42,159 bases of DNA from an uncultured Bacillota bacterium (GCA_949292945.1 CASFAX010000015.1:1439-43597), one strand, 5' to 3'; numbered from the stretch's first letter, positions 1 to 9,514 are shown. Translations and numbers: made by a program. Notes: a model not told the origin generated them from the sequence alone.

Positions 1-1404
1 TTCTATCTCCTGAATGTATTCTTCTGCTATCTTGCGGACTTTGTCGTGAGGAATTCTAGGAAGTTCCTTTGCTATGAGAGCCTCGCCTACAGCCTTTGTC
101 TCAGGACGAGCGTAGTCGGTCAGATATTCCTTCAGCGTCATGAGCGCGTTCGGGTGGCAGCAGTTGAGAATCTGGTTGTTCTTGCAGAGGGTCATGAAGC
201 GGTCGCCTGTTCTGCCTTCGCGGTAGCATGCGGTGCAGAAGCTAGGGATGTAACCCAGATCCATGAGCCACTTTACAACTTCGTCCAGGGTACGGTTGTC
301 GCTTACGTCGAACTGAGCGGAGTTTTCCTCTTCTGGTTCCGGTTCGTCGTAGCCGCCTACCGATGTTCTGGAACCGCCGGAAATCTGGGAGATTCCCAGG
401 TGAAGAGCTCTTTCTCTCATTGCCTTGTTTTCGCGGGTTGACATTATCATTCCGGTGTAAGGAACTGCGATTCTGATGATTGCTATGATGCGGGCAAAGA
501 GGTCGTCGGTAATCCCTCCGTCTACTCCTCCGTCAAAATCGGAAGGATCTATGTCGTCGGCGTGACGTACTCTCGGAACGCTGATGGTGTGCGGGCCCAC
601 GCCGTGAACGGCTTCCAGGTGCTCTGCGTGCATGAGAAGTCCGCAGAGTTCATAGCGGTAGAGTTCCAGGCCGAAGAGAACGCCCAGGCCCACGTCGTCG
701 ATTCCGCCTTCCATGGCTCTATCCATGGCTTCCGTGTGCCATGCGTAGTTGTGCTTAGGTCCGGTCGGGTGAAGCTTTTCGTAGCTCTCCTTATTATATG
801 TTTCCTGAAACAGTATGTAGGTTCCTATTCCGGCTTCCTTAAGCATTCTGTACTCGTCAACCGTTGTGGCGGCGATGTTTACATTTACCCTGCGGATGTC
901 GCCGTTCTTGTGGTGTATGGAGTATACGGTTTTGATGGATTCCAGTATGTACTCGATAGGATTGTTCACAGGGTCTTCACCGGCTTCCAGGGCGAGACGC
1001 TTGTGACCCATGTCCTGAAGGGCGATAACCTCACGCCTGATGTCTTCCTGGGTGAGCTTCTTTCTGGCGATGTGCTTGTTCTGATGGTGGTAAGGACAGT
1101 ATGTGCAGCCGTTTACACAGTAATTGGAAAGGTAAAGAGGCGCGAACATAACTATTCTGTTTCCGTAGTAGTCGAGCTTTATCTTCTCTGCCAGCTTGAA
1201 CATCTCGTCTACGGTTTCAGGATCGTCAACCTCCAGAAGAAGAGACGCTTCCCTGTGGTCGAGACCTTTTCCCAGAGCGGCTTTGTCCATCACCTTTCTG
1301 ATGAGTTCCTTGTTATTCTTGTTTTCTTCGGCGAATTTAAGGGAGTCCATGATCTCGTCATGGGATATAAATTCGTCGGCTTTCATGGATTTTGGATCGT
1401 ACAT
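1..1404 (-). CDS. hydG: HydG, [FeFe]-hydrogenase H-cluster maturase (3' end cut by window)
   Basis: Radical SAM tyrosine lyase that makes the CO and cyanide ligands of the [FeFe]-hydrogenase H-cluster. Translating the minus strand from ATG at 1404 gives 468 residues with no stop before the window edge; the family is about 470 residues, so only a few C-terminal residues are missing. The SAM-cluster motif is a CX3CX2C (CVNGCTYC). A second, C-terminal CX2CX22C motif starts at CTAC; this distinguishes HydG from the related thiazole enzyme ThiH. The ATG follows AGGAAGG. It lies 35 bp downstream of hydE on the same strand, so the two are probably one operon. Identification is strong; the exact C-terminus is unseen. 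Confidence 0.95.
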   Translation of the reverse strand, partial: MYDPKSMKADEFISHDEIMDSLKFAEENKNNKELIRKVMDKAALGKGLDHREASLLLEVDDPETVDEMFKLAEKIKLDYYGNRIVMFAPLYLSNYCVNGCTYCPYHHQNKHIARKKLTQEDIRREVIALQDMGHKRLALEAGEDPVNNPIEYILESIKTVYSIHHKNGDIRRVNVNIAATTVDEYRMLKEAGIGTYILFQETYNKESYEKLHPTGPKHNYAWHTEAMDRAMEGGIDDVGLGVLFGLELYRYELCGLLMHAEHLEAVHGVGPHTISVPRVRHADDIDPSDFDGGVDGGITDDLFARIIAIIRIAVPYTGMIMSTRENKAMRERALHLGISQISGGSRTSVGGYDEPEPEEENSAQFDVSDNRTLDEVVKWLMDLGYIPSFCTACYREGRTGDRFMTLCKNNQILNCCHPNALMTLKEYLTDYARPETKAVGEALIAKELPRIPHDKVRKIAEEYIQEIE

Positions 1405-1439
1405 GTTTGCCTTCCTTTCTGTATATCGTCTGTAACTGC

Positions 1440-2495
1440 TTAACTGTTTATATACTCCGGAGAGTCTCCCCGGTCTGTAACTATTTCATAGCCTATGGCT
1501 TCCATGGATGCCTTCAGCTGTGCCAGGTTTTCCGCCGCCTCGCACCCCGTGTTCAGCTTGTTGTCGTATAGGGAATAATTCTTTCTCGCGTTTTCCGGCG
1601 ACAAATTCGGCATGATGACGTTGGCTCCTGCAAGGATTCCCCGGGTTCGCCCGTCTGCTGCCGCAGTGCCAAGGGCCGTGGTGGCAGGAAGAAGGAGATC
1701 CGGTCTCATGAGCCTTATGATGGACAAAAGGCGCAAAGTCAGCTCCGCCGAGCCTTTGGCTTCCTGCCAAAAAGGTGTACCCTTTGCGGGAATAAAAGGC
1801 CCGATTCCCACCATGGCAGGCTTAAACTCCCAAATAAAATGTAAATCTTCTATGAGATTTTCTCTGGTCTGATAAGGTGAGCCCACCATGAAACCGCAGC
1901 CTGTCTGATAACCCAGCTCCTTAAGCTCCCTCAGACATCTCATGCGGTTTTCAAAACTCATTTCGCCGGGGTGAAGCTTTCCGTAGTGACAGCTGTCGGC
2001 CGTTTCGTGGCGGAGAAGAAATCTGTCCGCTCCCGCCTCTTTTAAAGCTTTATAGCTTTCCCTGCTCCTTTCTCCCACGGAAAGGGTGATGGCGCAGTCG
2101 GGAAACTCATCCCTTATCGCGGATACTGTATGCACGAGACGGGAATCGTTAAACCACGGGTCCTCCCCGCCCTGAAGGACGAAGGTCCGAAAGCCCAGCC
2201 CGTATCCGGTCTCGCAGCATCCAAGGATTTCATCTTCCGTAAGCCTGTATCTGGTTATGCTCTGAGAACGCCTGATTCCGCAGTACAGACAGTCGTTTTT
2301 GCAGAAGTTGGTAAACTCTATGAGACCGCGGATGTAGACTTTGTTCCCGAAAACTGAGCGGGCAGCCCGCCTGGCCGACTCGAAGAGAAATTCCTCTTCG
2401 CCTGCCGGAATGTCTCCCAGGAGGTATTCAAGCTCCGAAGAATCCGGAAACACACCACTATTTAGTTTTTCTGCGATTCTTTCAGTCTTTGTCAT
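1440..2495 (-). CDS. hydE: HydE, [FeFe]-hydrogenase maturation radical SAM protein
   Basis: Radical SAM enzyme of H-cluster assembly, related to biotin synthase. The 351-residue product carries the CX3CX2C motif CKNDCLYC and the conserved stretch LQGGEDPWF. The reading frame stays open further upstream, but I start it at ATG 2495 because GGGAG sits 7 bp before it and the family N-terminus (KTERIAEKL) begins there. HydG follows 35 bp downstream. The third maturase, HydF, is not in the window and may lie beyond position 1. Family assignment is based on the Cys motif, length and pairing with hydG. Confidence 0.93.
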   Translation of the reverse strand: MTKTERIAEKLNSGVFPDSSELEYLLGDIPAGEEEFLFESARRAARSVFGNKVYIRGLIEFTNFCKNDCLYCGIRRSQSITRYRLTEDEILGCCETGYGLGFRTFVLQGGEDPWFNDSRLVHTVSAIRDEFPDCAITLSVGERSRESYKALKEAGADRFLLRHETADSCHYGKLHPGEMSFENRMRCLRELKELGYQTGCGFMVGSPYQTRENLIEDLHFIWEFKPAMVGIGPFIPAKGTPFWQEAKGSAELTLRLLSIIRLMRPDLLLPATTALGTAAADGRTRGILAGANVIMPNLSPENARKNYSLYDNKLNTGCEAAENLAQLKASMEAIGYEIVTDRGDSPEYINS

Positions 2496-2514
2496 TGCAA
2501 AACTCCCATTATCC

Positions 2515-2543
2515 ATTATACACATTTTCACGGCGGTTATACA
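2515..2543 (-). promoter_or_regulatory. Possible promoter for hydE-hydG
   Basis: On the minus strand a perfect TATAAT (2515-2520) lies 17 bp downstream of a poor -35 (TGTATA, 2538-2543). Transcription would start about 13 bp before the hydE ATG, leaving just room for the GGGAG. The -10 is convincing; the -35 is weak, so an activator may be involved. Confidence 0.4.
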
Positions 2544-2576
2544 CACCATAATACAAATTTTTTTTGAGGGTAATTT

Positions 2577-2605
2577 TTTACAGGCCGCGGGATTTATGAT
2601 ATACT
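2577..2605 (+). promoter_or_regulatory. Sigma-70-type promoter for nadE-murE
   Basis: TTTACA (2577-2582), a 17-bp spacer and TATACT (2600-2605) form a near-consensus housekeeping promoter. It lies about 40 bp before the nadE ATG and diverges from the hydE promoter region. Confidence 0.75.
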
Positions 2606-2642
2606 TATATGGATTTTAGCAAAGGGAATCGAGGAGCAGGAT

Positions 2643-3413
2643 ATGTACACATTTGACGCGGAAAAGGTAAAGAACGATATAGTTTTATGGATAAGGGACT
2701 TCTTTGAGAAAAACGGCAAAGGCTGCAACGCCGTGGTGGCCGTAAGCGGCGGCAAGGACAGCTCGGTGGCGGCGGCTCTCTGCGTGGAGGCTTTAGGGCG
2801 CGAGCGGGTATTCGGAGTCCTTCTGCCAAACGGCGAGCAGGCCGATATCGACGCTTCAAAAGCCTTGGTAGCCCACCTTGGAATCAGACATGCGATTATA
2901 AACATAAAGGACGGCTTTGACGGGATCATGAAGGCTTTGTCGGAAAATCTGGACGTGGAAATTTCAAAGCAGACCAGGACAAACCTTCCTGCAAGGCTTA
3001 GAATGGCGGCAACCTACGCCGTAGCTCAGTCCATGAACGGAAGGGTGGTGAACACCTGCAACCTTTCCGAGGACTGGGTGGGATATTCCACCAGGTACGG
3101 CGACGCCGCAGGAGACTTCAGTCCTCTGTCCCACCTGACGGTTCAGGAAGTCAGGGCTGTGGGAACTGTTTTGGGCCTTCCCGATTTTCTCGTGCACAAG
3201 ACGCCTATAGACGGGCTTTCGGGCCTCACCGACGAGGAAAACCTGGGATTCACCTATGAAGTTCTCGACAGGTACATAAGGACGGGAGTGTGCGAGGAAC
3301 CCGAAATTAAAGAGAAAATAGACAACAAGAGAAAGTGGAATAAATTCAAGCTTCAGCTTATGCCGGCCTTCGAGTACGACGGACCGGTGCTGGCCAGCGA
3401 CGAGGAGGAATAG
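2643..3413 (+). CDS. nadE: NAD+ synthetase, ammonia-dependent type
   Basis: Cytoplasmic enzyme that amidates nicotinic acid adenine dinucleotide to NAD+, the last step of NAD synthesis. The PP-loop ATP-binding motif SGGKDSS is at about residues 35-41. At 256 residues it has only the synthetase domain and no glutaminase domain, so it is the ammonia-using form. GAGGAG precedes the ATG by 6 bp. It is co-transcribed with murE, which starts 4 bp after the stop. The pairing with murE looks like simple operon sharing rather than a shared pathway. Confidence 0.93.
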   Translation: MYTFDAEKVKNDIVLWIRDFFEKNGKGCNAVVAVSGGKDSSVAAALCVEALGRERVFGVLLPNGEQADIDASKALVAHLGIRHAIINIKDGFDGIMKALSENLDVEISKQTRTNLPARLRMAATYAVAQSMNGRVVNTCNLSEDWVGYSTRYGDAAGDFSPLSHLTVQEVRAVGTVLGLPDFLVHKTPIDGLSGLTDEENLGFTYEVLDRYIRTGVCEEPEIKEKIDNKRKWNKFKLQLMPAFEYDGPVLASDEEE

Positions 3414-3417
3414 GGAA

Positions 3418-4830
3418 ATGGGACTTTCGATAGATTCCAGAAAAGTAAAAGAAGGGGATGCGTTTTTCTGCATAATCGGAAATGAAACCGACGGTCATCT
3501 CTTCATAGACAGCGCCATAGATAACGGGGCAAAGGCGATAATACACAGCAGGGAGATTCCCGAAGACAAGAAGCGCCCCGGAGTAGCGTATTACAAGGTG
3601 GACGATACGGTGGCGGCTCTTAACGAAGCGTGTAAGGTCTACTTTGACCACGTTTCCGAAAAGCTCACCATCTTCGGCGTTACGGGAACCAACGGAAAAT
3701 CCACCATCACGGAGATTATAAAGCAGATATATAACCGGGTCGCACCGTGCGGCTACATCGGCACCATCGCGACGGAGTTTAAGGATTTTCAGCTTGAAGG
3801 AGGCCTTACGACTCCCGACGCCATAAGCCTTCATGAATCCCTTAAGAAGATGTACGACATGGGCGCAAAGGCTGTGGCTCTGGAGGTCAGCTCCCAGGGA
3901 CTTTCCATGGGAAGGACAGGCGCAGTGGATTTTGACTGCGCCATCTTCACCAACCTGACCCACGACCACCTGGACTACCACAAGACCATGGAGGAGTACT
4001 TCGAGGCGAAGAAGAAGCTGTTCAGAGGACTGAGGAAAGACGCTCTGGCCGTCCTCAACGCCGACAGCGACACCATGGAGCCTCTTAAGGCGTGCACAAA
4101 AGCAAGGTGCATCACCTACGGAATAGAAAACGACGCCGACTACAGGGCAATTAACGTGGTGTGCCACGCCCACGGAAGCGAGTTTGATCTGGTTCACGAA
4201 GGCAAAACCTGTCACTTCACCACCAATCTGGTAGCCGAGTACAACGTGTATAACCTATTGGCCGCCATCGCAGCCCTTCACTCATTCGGTGTGTCCATGG
4301 ACATTATCATGGAGGAGTCGAAGCGGATAAAGCAGGTTCCGGGCCGGGCTGAGATAATCGACGAGGGCCAGCCCTTCACCGTAATAGTTGATTACGCCCA
4401 CACCCCTGACGGATATGAGAAGATACTGGGCTACGTCCACGGATTTCTCGCAGGAAACGGCAGGCTCATATCCGTGTTCGGAGCGTCCGGAAAGAGGGAT
4501 GAGAGCAAGCGCCGGGATCTGGGTGCTGTCGCTGACAAATACAGCGATATTATCATTCTGACCGAAGAGAATAACCGGGACTCGGACCCTAAGAACATCA
4601 CCGATCAGATAAGGCCGGGCATTTCTCCTGACACACCGGTTCGCTTTCTGCCAAAACGTGCAGACGCCATAGAGGAAGCCCTCCGGGAAGCAAAGCCCGG
4701 CGACTGCGTCGCTCTCCTTGGCAAGGGAGACGAGCCCTACCTCTACATCGGAGCCGGCAAGGTAAAATGGCCCGGCGACAACAACGTGGCCAGAGAAGCG
4801 CTTCATCGGATGGGCTACGAAAAACAGTAG
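3418..4830 (+). CDS. murE: MurE-type UDP-MurNAc-tripeptide synthetase
   Basis: Mur ligase that adds the third amino acid to UDP-MurNAc-L-Ala-D-Glu in peptidoglycan precursor synthesis. The 470-residue product opens directly in the conserved DSRKVKEGD block, so its N-terminal lobe is slightly short. The ATP motif GVTGTNGKST is at about residues 87-96. The site that reads the incoming amino acid, DNPR in meso-diaminopimelate enzymes, reads ENNR here (about residues 384-387). The Arg that contacts the diaminopimelate carboxylate is kept but Asp and Pro are replaced. Substrate is therefore uncertain: diaminopimelate is favoured by the Arg, but another diamino acid is possible. The stop at 4830 overlaps the start of a new promoter. 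Confidence 0.9.
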   Translation: MGLSIDSRKVKEGDAFFCIIGNETDGHLFIDSAIDNGAKAIIHSREIPEDKKRPGVAYYKVDDTVAALNEACKVYFDHVSEKLTIFGVTGTNGKSTITEIIKQIYNRVAPCGYIGTIATEFKDFQLEGGLTTPDAISLHESLKKMYDMGAKAVALEVSSQGLSMGRTGAVDFDCAIFTNLTHDHLDYHKTMEEYFEAKKKLFRGLRKDALAVLNADSDTMEPLKACTKARCITYGIENDADYRAINVVCHAHGSEFDLVHEGKTCHFTTNLVAEYNVYNLLAAIAALHSFGVSMDIIMEESKRIKQVPGRAEIIDEGQPFTVIVDYAHTPDGYEKILGYVHGFLAGNGRLISVFGASGKRDESKRRDLGAVADKYSDIIILTEENNRDSDPKNITDQIRPGISPDTPVRFLPKRADAIEEALREAKPGDCVALLGKGDEPYLYIGAGKVKWPGDNNVAREALHRMGYEKQ

Positions 4831-4856
4831 ACATACAGTGAAATTTTCAGTATAAT
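4828..4856 (+). promoter_or_regulatory. Promoter at the murE stop codon, driving the surface-protein region
   Basis: TAGACA (4828-4833), 17 bp and TATAAT (4851-4856) match consensus at 11 of 12 positions. The -35 includes the murE stop codon. Downstream lies a leader with an ATG at 4897, then the tetranucleotide repeat and the 5104 and 5442 genes. Confidence 0.6.
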
Positions 4857-4946
4857 CAAGGCACAGAGCTTTAACTACAGGCGAGCAGGTAAGACTATGG
4901 GAAATCTTGAAATTTACCTTGACAAAGGGCGAAAAGAGTCCATAAT

Positions 4947-4978
4947 CAGCCAGCCAGACAGACAGACAGACAGACAGC
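4947..4978 (+). repeat. Tetranucleotide tandem repeat, CAGC/CAGA x8
   Basis: Eight 4-bp units in a row: CAGC twice, CAGA five times, then CAGC. The repeat sits in a 67-codon frame opening at ATG 4897 (4897-5100), whose product resembles no protein I know; it may be a truncated 5' end of a host gene. The rest of 4831-5103 holds the promoter and the hairpin listed separately. Confidence 0.85.
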
Positions 4979-5030
4979 AGCATAAGTCTGTCCTTTTTCC
5001 CTGCGCACAATTTTATAACGCCAGATCAAG

Positions 5031-5085
5031 GGGCGCGCTGCGTCCACGGTTTTCCCGTGGGTGCGGTGCGCCCTTTTGCGTTTTT
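5031..5085 (+). terminator. GC-rich hairpin followed by T runs (terminator-like)
   Basis: GGGCGC (5031-5036) pairs with GCGCCC (5068-5073), and inside it CCACGG (5044-5049) pairs with CCGTGG (5055-5060). TTTT and TTTTT follow. The internal loop between the two stems is unpaired. It could terminate transcription or act as an attenuator ahead of the 5104 gene, whose RBS begins just after it. Confidence 0.45.
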
Positions 5086-5103
5086 GGGAGAGGGGGTTAA
5101 GGC

Positions 5104-5457
5104 ATGGGAAAGGTTAATCGCTATGAATTTGAGGGAGAAGTGATCGAAGTCCCCGTATATTGGGACGACCATCTCCAAAGAGAGGTGGAGGACTACGAGG
5201 ACTACTGCAAACAGCCCGGTCATACCCCGTCGGGCCGCCCCATTCTTTTAACCATTGAGGACGCCTGCCCCCGGGCCGAGATGGTGGACGACGACCCGGC
5301 CAGTATCGACTGCGGCTCCTGCCGTCACTACCACCAATTTCCCGGCTCTCTGCTGGGGGTATGCGATCACGAGAAGCGGAGAAAGAAGAAACGGCGCTCC
5401 CCCAGGAGCGGCCTGACTCCAGCGAACAAGGAGGAAACACTATGCGAAAACGACTGA
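5104..5457 (+). CDS. Small Cys-rich protein of transfer-element type, function unknown
   Basis: A 117-residue, highly charged product with a GAGGGGG ribosome binding site. It has no signal peptide or membrane segment. A cluster of Cys and His residues (CGSCRHYHQ then GVCDHEKR, about residues 63-88) looks like a small zinc-binding module. The tail is very basic (RRKKKRR). Its GC-rich sequence differs from the AGA- and ATA-rich codon use of the neighbouring housekeeping genes and recalls cargo of clostridial conjugative elements; that origin is inference. Its last 16 bases overlap the start of the secreted protein at 5442, so the two are probably translationally coupled. Confidence 0.65.
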   Translation: MGKVNRYEFEGEVIEVPVYWDDHLQREVEDYEDYCKQPGHTPSGRPILLTIEDACPRAEMVDDDPASIDCGSCRHYHQFPGSLLGVCDHEKRRKKKRRSPRSGLTPANKEETLCEND

Positions 5458-7689
5458 CAGCGGCGCTTTTGTGCCTGTGCCTGCTGTTTACGCTGCTCCC
5501 GGCCACGGCCTTTGCCGAGGGGGAGGCAGACAGCGGCACCAGCCCAAAGCGCCCTATGCGAACACCACCCGCAGCACGATGAAAGCTGCGGCTATACCGA
5601 GGGAACGGCGGGAACGCCATGCACCTTTGTCTGTAAAGTCTGCAATGCACAGGACAGCGGGAACGCTGAGGATTCGTCCGACGCACAGCCGGAAGAATGT
5701 ACCTGTGAAACCCTCTGCACTGAGGAAGAAGTCAATGCGGATTGTCCGGTCTGCTCTGCGGAGGGTGCCGAACTGGATAAGGCTTGCATTGGCGCTGCCC
5801 CGATGTTAGCGGCTGCCGCGCCTCTGTCCAGTGAACACTCCGGCCATGATGGATGGAAAACACTTTCAGAAACGATAAATGAGATTGGATTACCATCTGG
5901 CAATTATGTCCTTACCGGCGATGTGACCTTGGGGGAAGATCTGACGCGCAATGAGAGTGTAACAATATGTTTGAATGGGCACGAGATTGATGGAAACACG
6001 AATTGGCTGAGAAATGTAACCATCTGCGACTGTAAAGGCAATGGAAATATGTATAATTGTACACGTATGTACAATATCTCTCTATCAAATGTGAAATTGC
6101 GCGACTGCGAGATAACAGGATCAGCAACGATAGACGGAAATACCACGATTTATGCCGGATGCACGATCGAAGCTGGTGCCGATGAAAGTATCACTATCAA
6201 TTCGAATACTACTATCACATCGGGGGTTAAAATCGTGGTGGATGGATCCGGCATCCTTTCTCTCAATGGAGCCAATGTCCAAAGTGTAATCGATATGAAA
6301 AATGGCACCTGCAATATCATCGGCGGTACCATCTACAGCTCCATTGTGGTGAAAGGGGGAACCTGTAACATCACCGGCGGTACTATTTCCAGCTCCATCG
6401 AGGTAAGTGAGGGAACCTGTAACATCACCGGTGGTACCATAAATGTCTATGATTATACCTCGTCCGGAGAAATCACCGGTGCTGTGGTGGTGAAAGGCGG
6501 CAGCTGCAATATCGGCGGCGACGCCCAGATTACCGGGCGTATAGATAACGGCGGCGCAGTCAGCGTGCTCGGCGGAAATTGTACCATCAGTGGGAGCAAC
6601 ATCTACGATAACAATACCAAATACGGCGGTGTGTATGTCGAGAACGGCACCTGTACCATCGAGGAAGACGCAAGTATCACTAGCAACCAGGCTTTCGACC
6701 AGGGCGGCGGAGTGTATGTAGCCGGAGGTGTGTGTGATATTTACGGCACCATTGGCTCAAACTACACCGCACACAATCATGAGGGCGATGGCGGCGGTGT
6801 GTATGTAGCCGGAGGCGAATGTAATATTTATGGTAAGATTTACAACAATACGGCAAAAAGAGACGGCGGCGGTGTCTATGTGGCGGACGGCAACTGTAAC
6901 ATTGCCGCCACCTCGATCAACTATAATGAAGCAGCCGGAAATGGTGGCGGTATCTATGTAGCCGGAGGCGAATGCAGGATTGCCACCCAGACAATCGGCT
7001 TAAATGAAGCAGCCGGAAACGGTGGCGGTGTGTATGTAGCATCCGGAGCAAAAGTAACCGTAAACAATACCAGCGCCGGACTCCCTCAAATTAAACATAA
7101 TACAGCAGCCGGAAACGGCGGCGGGGTATATCTTTGTGAAGGCGCCGAATGGCTGAATCTCTGTGATGTCACGTACAATACTGCCCAATATGGCGGCGGC
7201 ATATATAGTGAGGGAGATTGCAAGCTGACGATCAGGAACGGCTCCGTTGAAGGGAACACTGCGACCATAGAGGGCGGCGGCCTTTACCTGAACGATTCGC
7301 AAGCAAAACCTTGTATTGTTGAAATCACGAATTGGACGATCAAAGAAAATAAGGACAATTCCTCTCAACCCAATAATATGGTCAGTCTTAACAGCCAAAT
7401 AACCTATGAACAAGGATTGTCCACCCAGGATACACTGCCATATGAGGAACCGGGCAGTATTATTCTGAAAAATTCTGCTTCCTTTACCATTATGAGCGGT
7501 AAATACAAAGCAAGTGAAATCAGCTCCTGTTTTACCCGCCAGAGTGACAATAAAATCCTGATTGCCGGCGGATATTATGATGCCGATCCGTCAAAGGAAC
7601 CGACGCTCACCGTTGTGGACGGCGTCAAAGCAATAGAGCTTGACGGAGATATTGGCTACAATCAGTTTATCCTGTTAAAGATGGAATGA
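5442..7689 (+). pseudogene. Secreted right-handed beta-helix surface protein, N-terminal part, frameshifted
   Basis: ATG 5442 follows a strong AAGGAGG and encodes a clear signal peptide (about 25 residues, ending ATAFA). After about 36 codons the frame closes at 5580. The coding sense continues one frame over, through ALCEHHPQHDESCGYTE and on to a stop at 7689, so there is a frameshift near 5530-5560. The continued frame has a Cys-rich linker, then many repeats of about 20-30 residues of the types GGTCNITGGTI and GNGGGVYVAGG. These are typical of pectate-lyase-like beta helices found in surface adhesins. The stop at 7689 looks like a second frameshift, because adding one G around 7680 joins it to the next frame. 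It was probably one gene with 7686-9500. Either it is decaying or both indels are sequencing errors. Confidence 0.7.
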
Positions 7690-9500
7690 TGTCGGGAACA
7701 TCAAACAATCCTGTCTACAATGGAGCACCCATAGAACAAGACAGCGGCTTTAGTCTTATTGGAGCAACCGATATACAAAAATTTTATTATTGGCATAAGT
7801 CGCAGGGCGCAGAGGACAGCTCCTATGTTGCAGGTCTGCCTTCTGATGCCGGTGATTATACCATTAAGGTCGGAGGACTTCATTTACGCACGATTGGAGC
7901 CTATACGGTGCCGACCGGCATTACCGCACAGGTGGGAAAACCTCTTTCCACAGTGACTCTGCCGGAAGGCTGGGCATGGAAAGACGGAAGCACCATTCCG
8001 CAGACCGAAGGAACACAAACCTATCCTGCAATCCTCACACCGGATGACACAGCCAACTACAACACCGTGGAAACGGGCATTTCCGTTGAGGTAGTAAAAG
8101 AACCTGTTGTTCAGGAATATGCAATAACCTTTGACGCAAACGGTGGTAGCGTAAGCCCATCCAGCGCCCAAACCAAAAACGGGAAGTTGGAAAGCCTGCC
8201 TACCCCGACACGCGGCGGCTATGACTTCCTTGGCTGGTACACGGAAGAAACTGGTGGAGAGAAAGTAACGACTGACACATTTTTTACGGAGAACTCCACC
8301 ATCTACGCCCATTGGCAGAACATTCCTGTTATCGGCGTGAAACTGGACAAGACAAGCCTGACCATGCAGGAAACCGGCAGCGACACCCTGACAGCCACGG
8401 TGGAGCCGGATAATGCTACCAATAAAAATGTGAACTGGGAAAGCAGCGACACCAGCATTGCTACGGTAGATGCAAGCGGGAAAGTAACCGCCATAAGCGC
8501 CGGCACTGCCGCCATCACCGCCACCGCAGATGGAAAATCTGCCACCTGTACAGTAACTGTAACCGCAAAACCTTCTCCGGACAGACCGGTCATAACTAAG
8601 CCATCCTCTTCCAGAATCTCAGGTGCTGACCGCTTCGAAACGGCTATGGAAACAGCGGATCAGCTGAAGAAGGAACTGGGCGTTACTGAGTTCAGCGCCA
8701 TAGTGGTAGCCTGCAGCGACGATTTTGCCGATGCTCTCTCAGCTTCAGCCTTTGCTCATGAAAACGAAGCTCCCGTCCTCATAGTAAACGAAAATAACGA
8801 GGAGCGGGTGAAAACATACATCGAGCAGAACCTTGCCAAAGACGGCACAGTCTACATAATGGGAGGAAGTGCGGCGGTAACCGGAGGATTTGAGGACAGC
8901 CTGTCTGACTTCGATACTGTACGTTTTGCGGGAGACGACAGGTATGAAACCAACCTGAACACCCTGAAAGAGCTGAATCTTACAGGAAAGGAAGATATCA
9001 TCATAGCATCGGGAAAGGATTTTTCCGACGCGCTTTCGGCATCATCTACGGGATGTCCGATCATGATAGTGGGAGAAAGACTGACAGAGCCGCAGATTGC
9101 ATTTCTGAAAACCCTTGGCGGAGATGATACTTACTACATAGCAGGAGGAACTGCCGCGGTAAGTAAAGAAGTGGAAGAACAGCTCCGTGCACTTAACGCC
9201 GGAAGTGTTAAGAGACTGGCAGGAGAGGACCGCTATGAGACCAGTATGCTGATAGCGGAGACCTTCTACGGAAGAACCGGATCGGTATACATAGCATCGG
9301 GAGAAGATTTTCCAGACGGGCTTACGGGCGGAGTCCTTGCAGGTCTGACGGGAGACGGTAAAGGAGCGCCGCTGATACTGGTAAACAGAAACAATACGGA
9401 GAGGGCGGCAGAATACATAGACGATGTGAACCCTCGGTCAGTAAAGGCCATAGGAGGGAAGGCCGCTGTACCTGATGATGTGCTTAAAGCCGTAATATAA
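7686..9500 (+). CDS. InlB-repeat / Big2 / triple CWB2 wall-anchoring part of the surface protein
   Basis: A 604-residue frame overlapping the previous one by ATGA, with no ribosome binding site of its own. This supports its being the 3' part of the frameshifted gene. Domains in order: an uncharacterised segment (1-140), one InlB/Listeria-Bacteroides repeat (about 145-215, ending IYAHW), one bacterial Ig-like Big2 domain (about 215-293), then three CWB2 repeats starting near 310, 412 and 508 (ISGADRFET, FAGDDRYET, LAGEDRYET). CWB2 triplets bind the cell wall in Clostridioides S-layer family proteins. Codon use changes around 8600: the CWB2 part uses ATA and GGA like the host genes, while the beta-helix part does not. 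The protein therefore looks like a chimera of imported ectodomain and native anchor. Confidence 0.75.
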   Translation: MMSGTSNNPVYNGAPIEQDSGFSLIGATDIQKFYYWHKSQGAEDSSYVAGLPSDAGDYTIKVGGLHLRTIGAYTVPTGITAQVGKPLSTVTLPEGWAWKDGSTIPQTEGTQTYPAILTPDDTANYNTVETGISVEVVKEPVVQEYAITFDANGGSVSPSSAQTKNGKLESLPTPTRGGYDFLGWYTEETGGEKVTTDTFFTENSTIYAHWQNIPVIGVKLDKTSLTMQETGSDTLTATVEPDNATNKNVNWESSDTSIATVDASGKVTAISAGTAAITATADGKSATCTVTVTAKPSPDRPVITKPSSSRISGADRFETAMETADQLKKELGVTEFSAIVVACSDDFADALSASAFAHENEAPVLIVNENNEERVKTYIEQNLAKDGTVYIMGGSAAVTGGFEDSLSDFDTVRFAGDDRYETNLNTLKELNLTGKEDIIIASGKDFSDALSASSTGCPIMIVGERLTEPQIAFLKTLGGDDTYYIAGGTAAVSKEVEEQLRALNAGSVKRLAGEDRYETSMLIAETFYGRTGSVYIASGEDFPDGLTGGVLAGLTGDGKGAPLILVNRNNTERAAEYIDDVNPRSVKAIGGKAAVPDDVLKAVI

Positions 9501-9514
9501 TCATAAACCAATTC

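Noticed and set aside
562-1443. Plus-strand frame of 293 codons
   Set aside because: It lies antisense to hydG, whose minus-strand translation has all expected Cys motifs.
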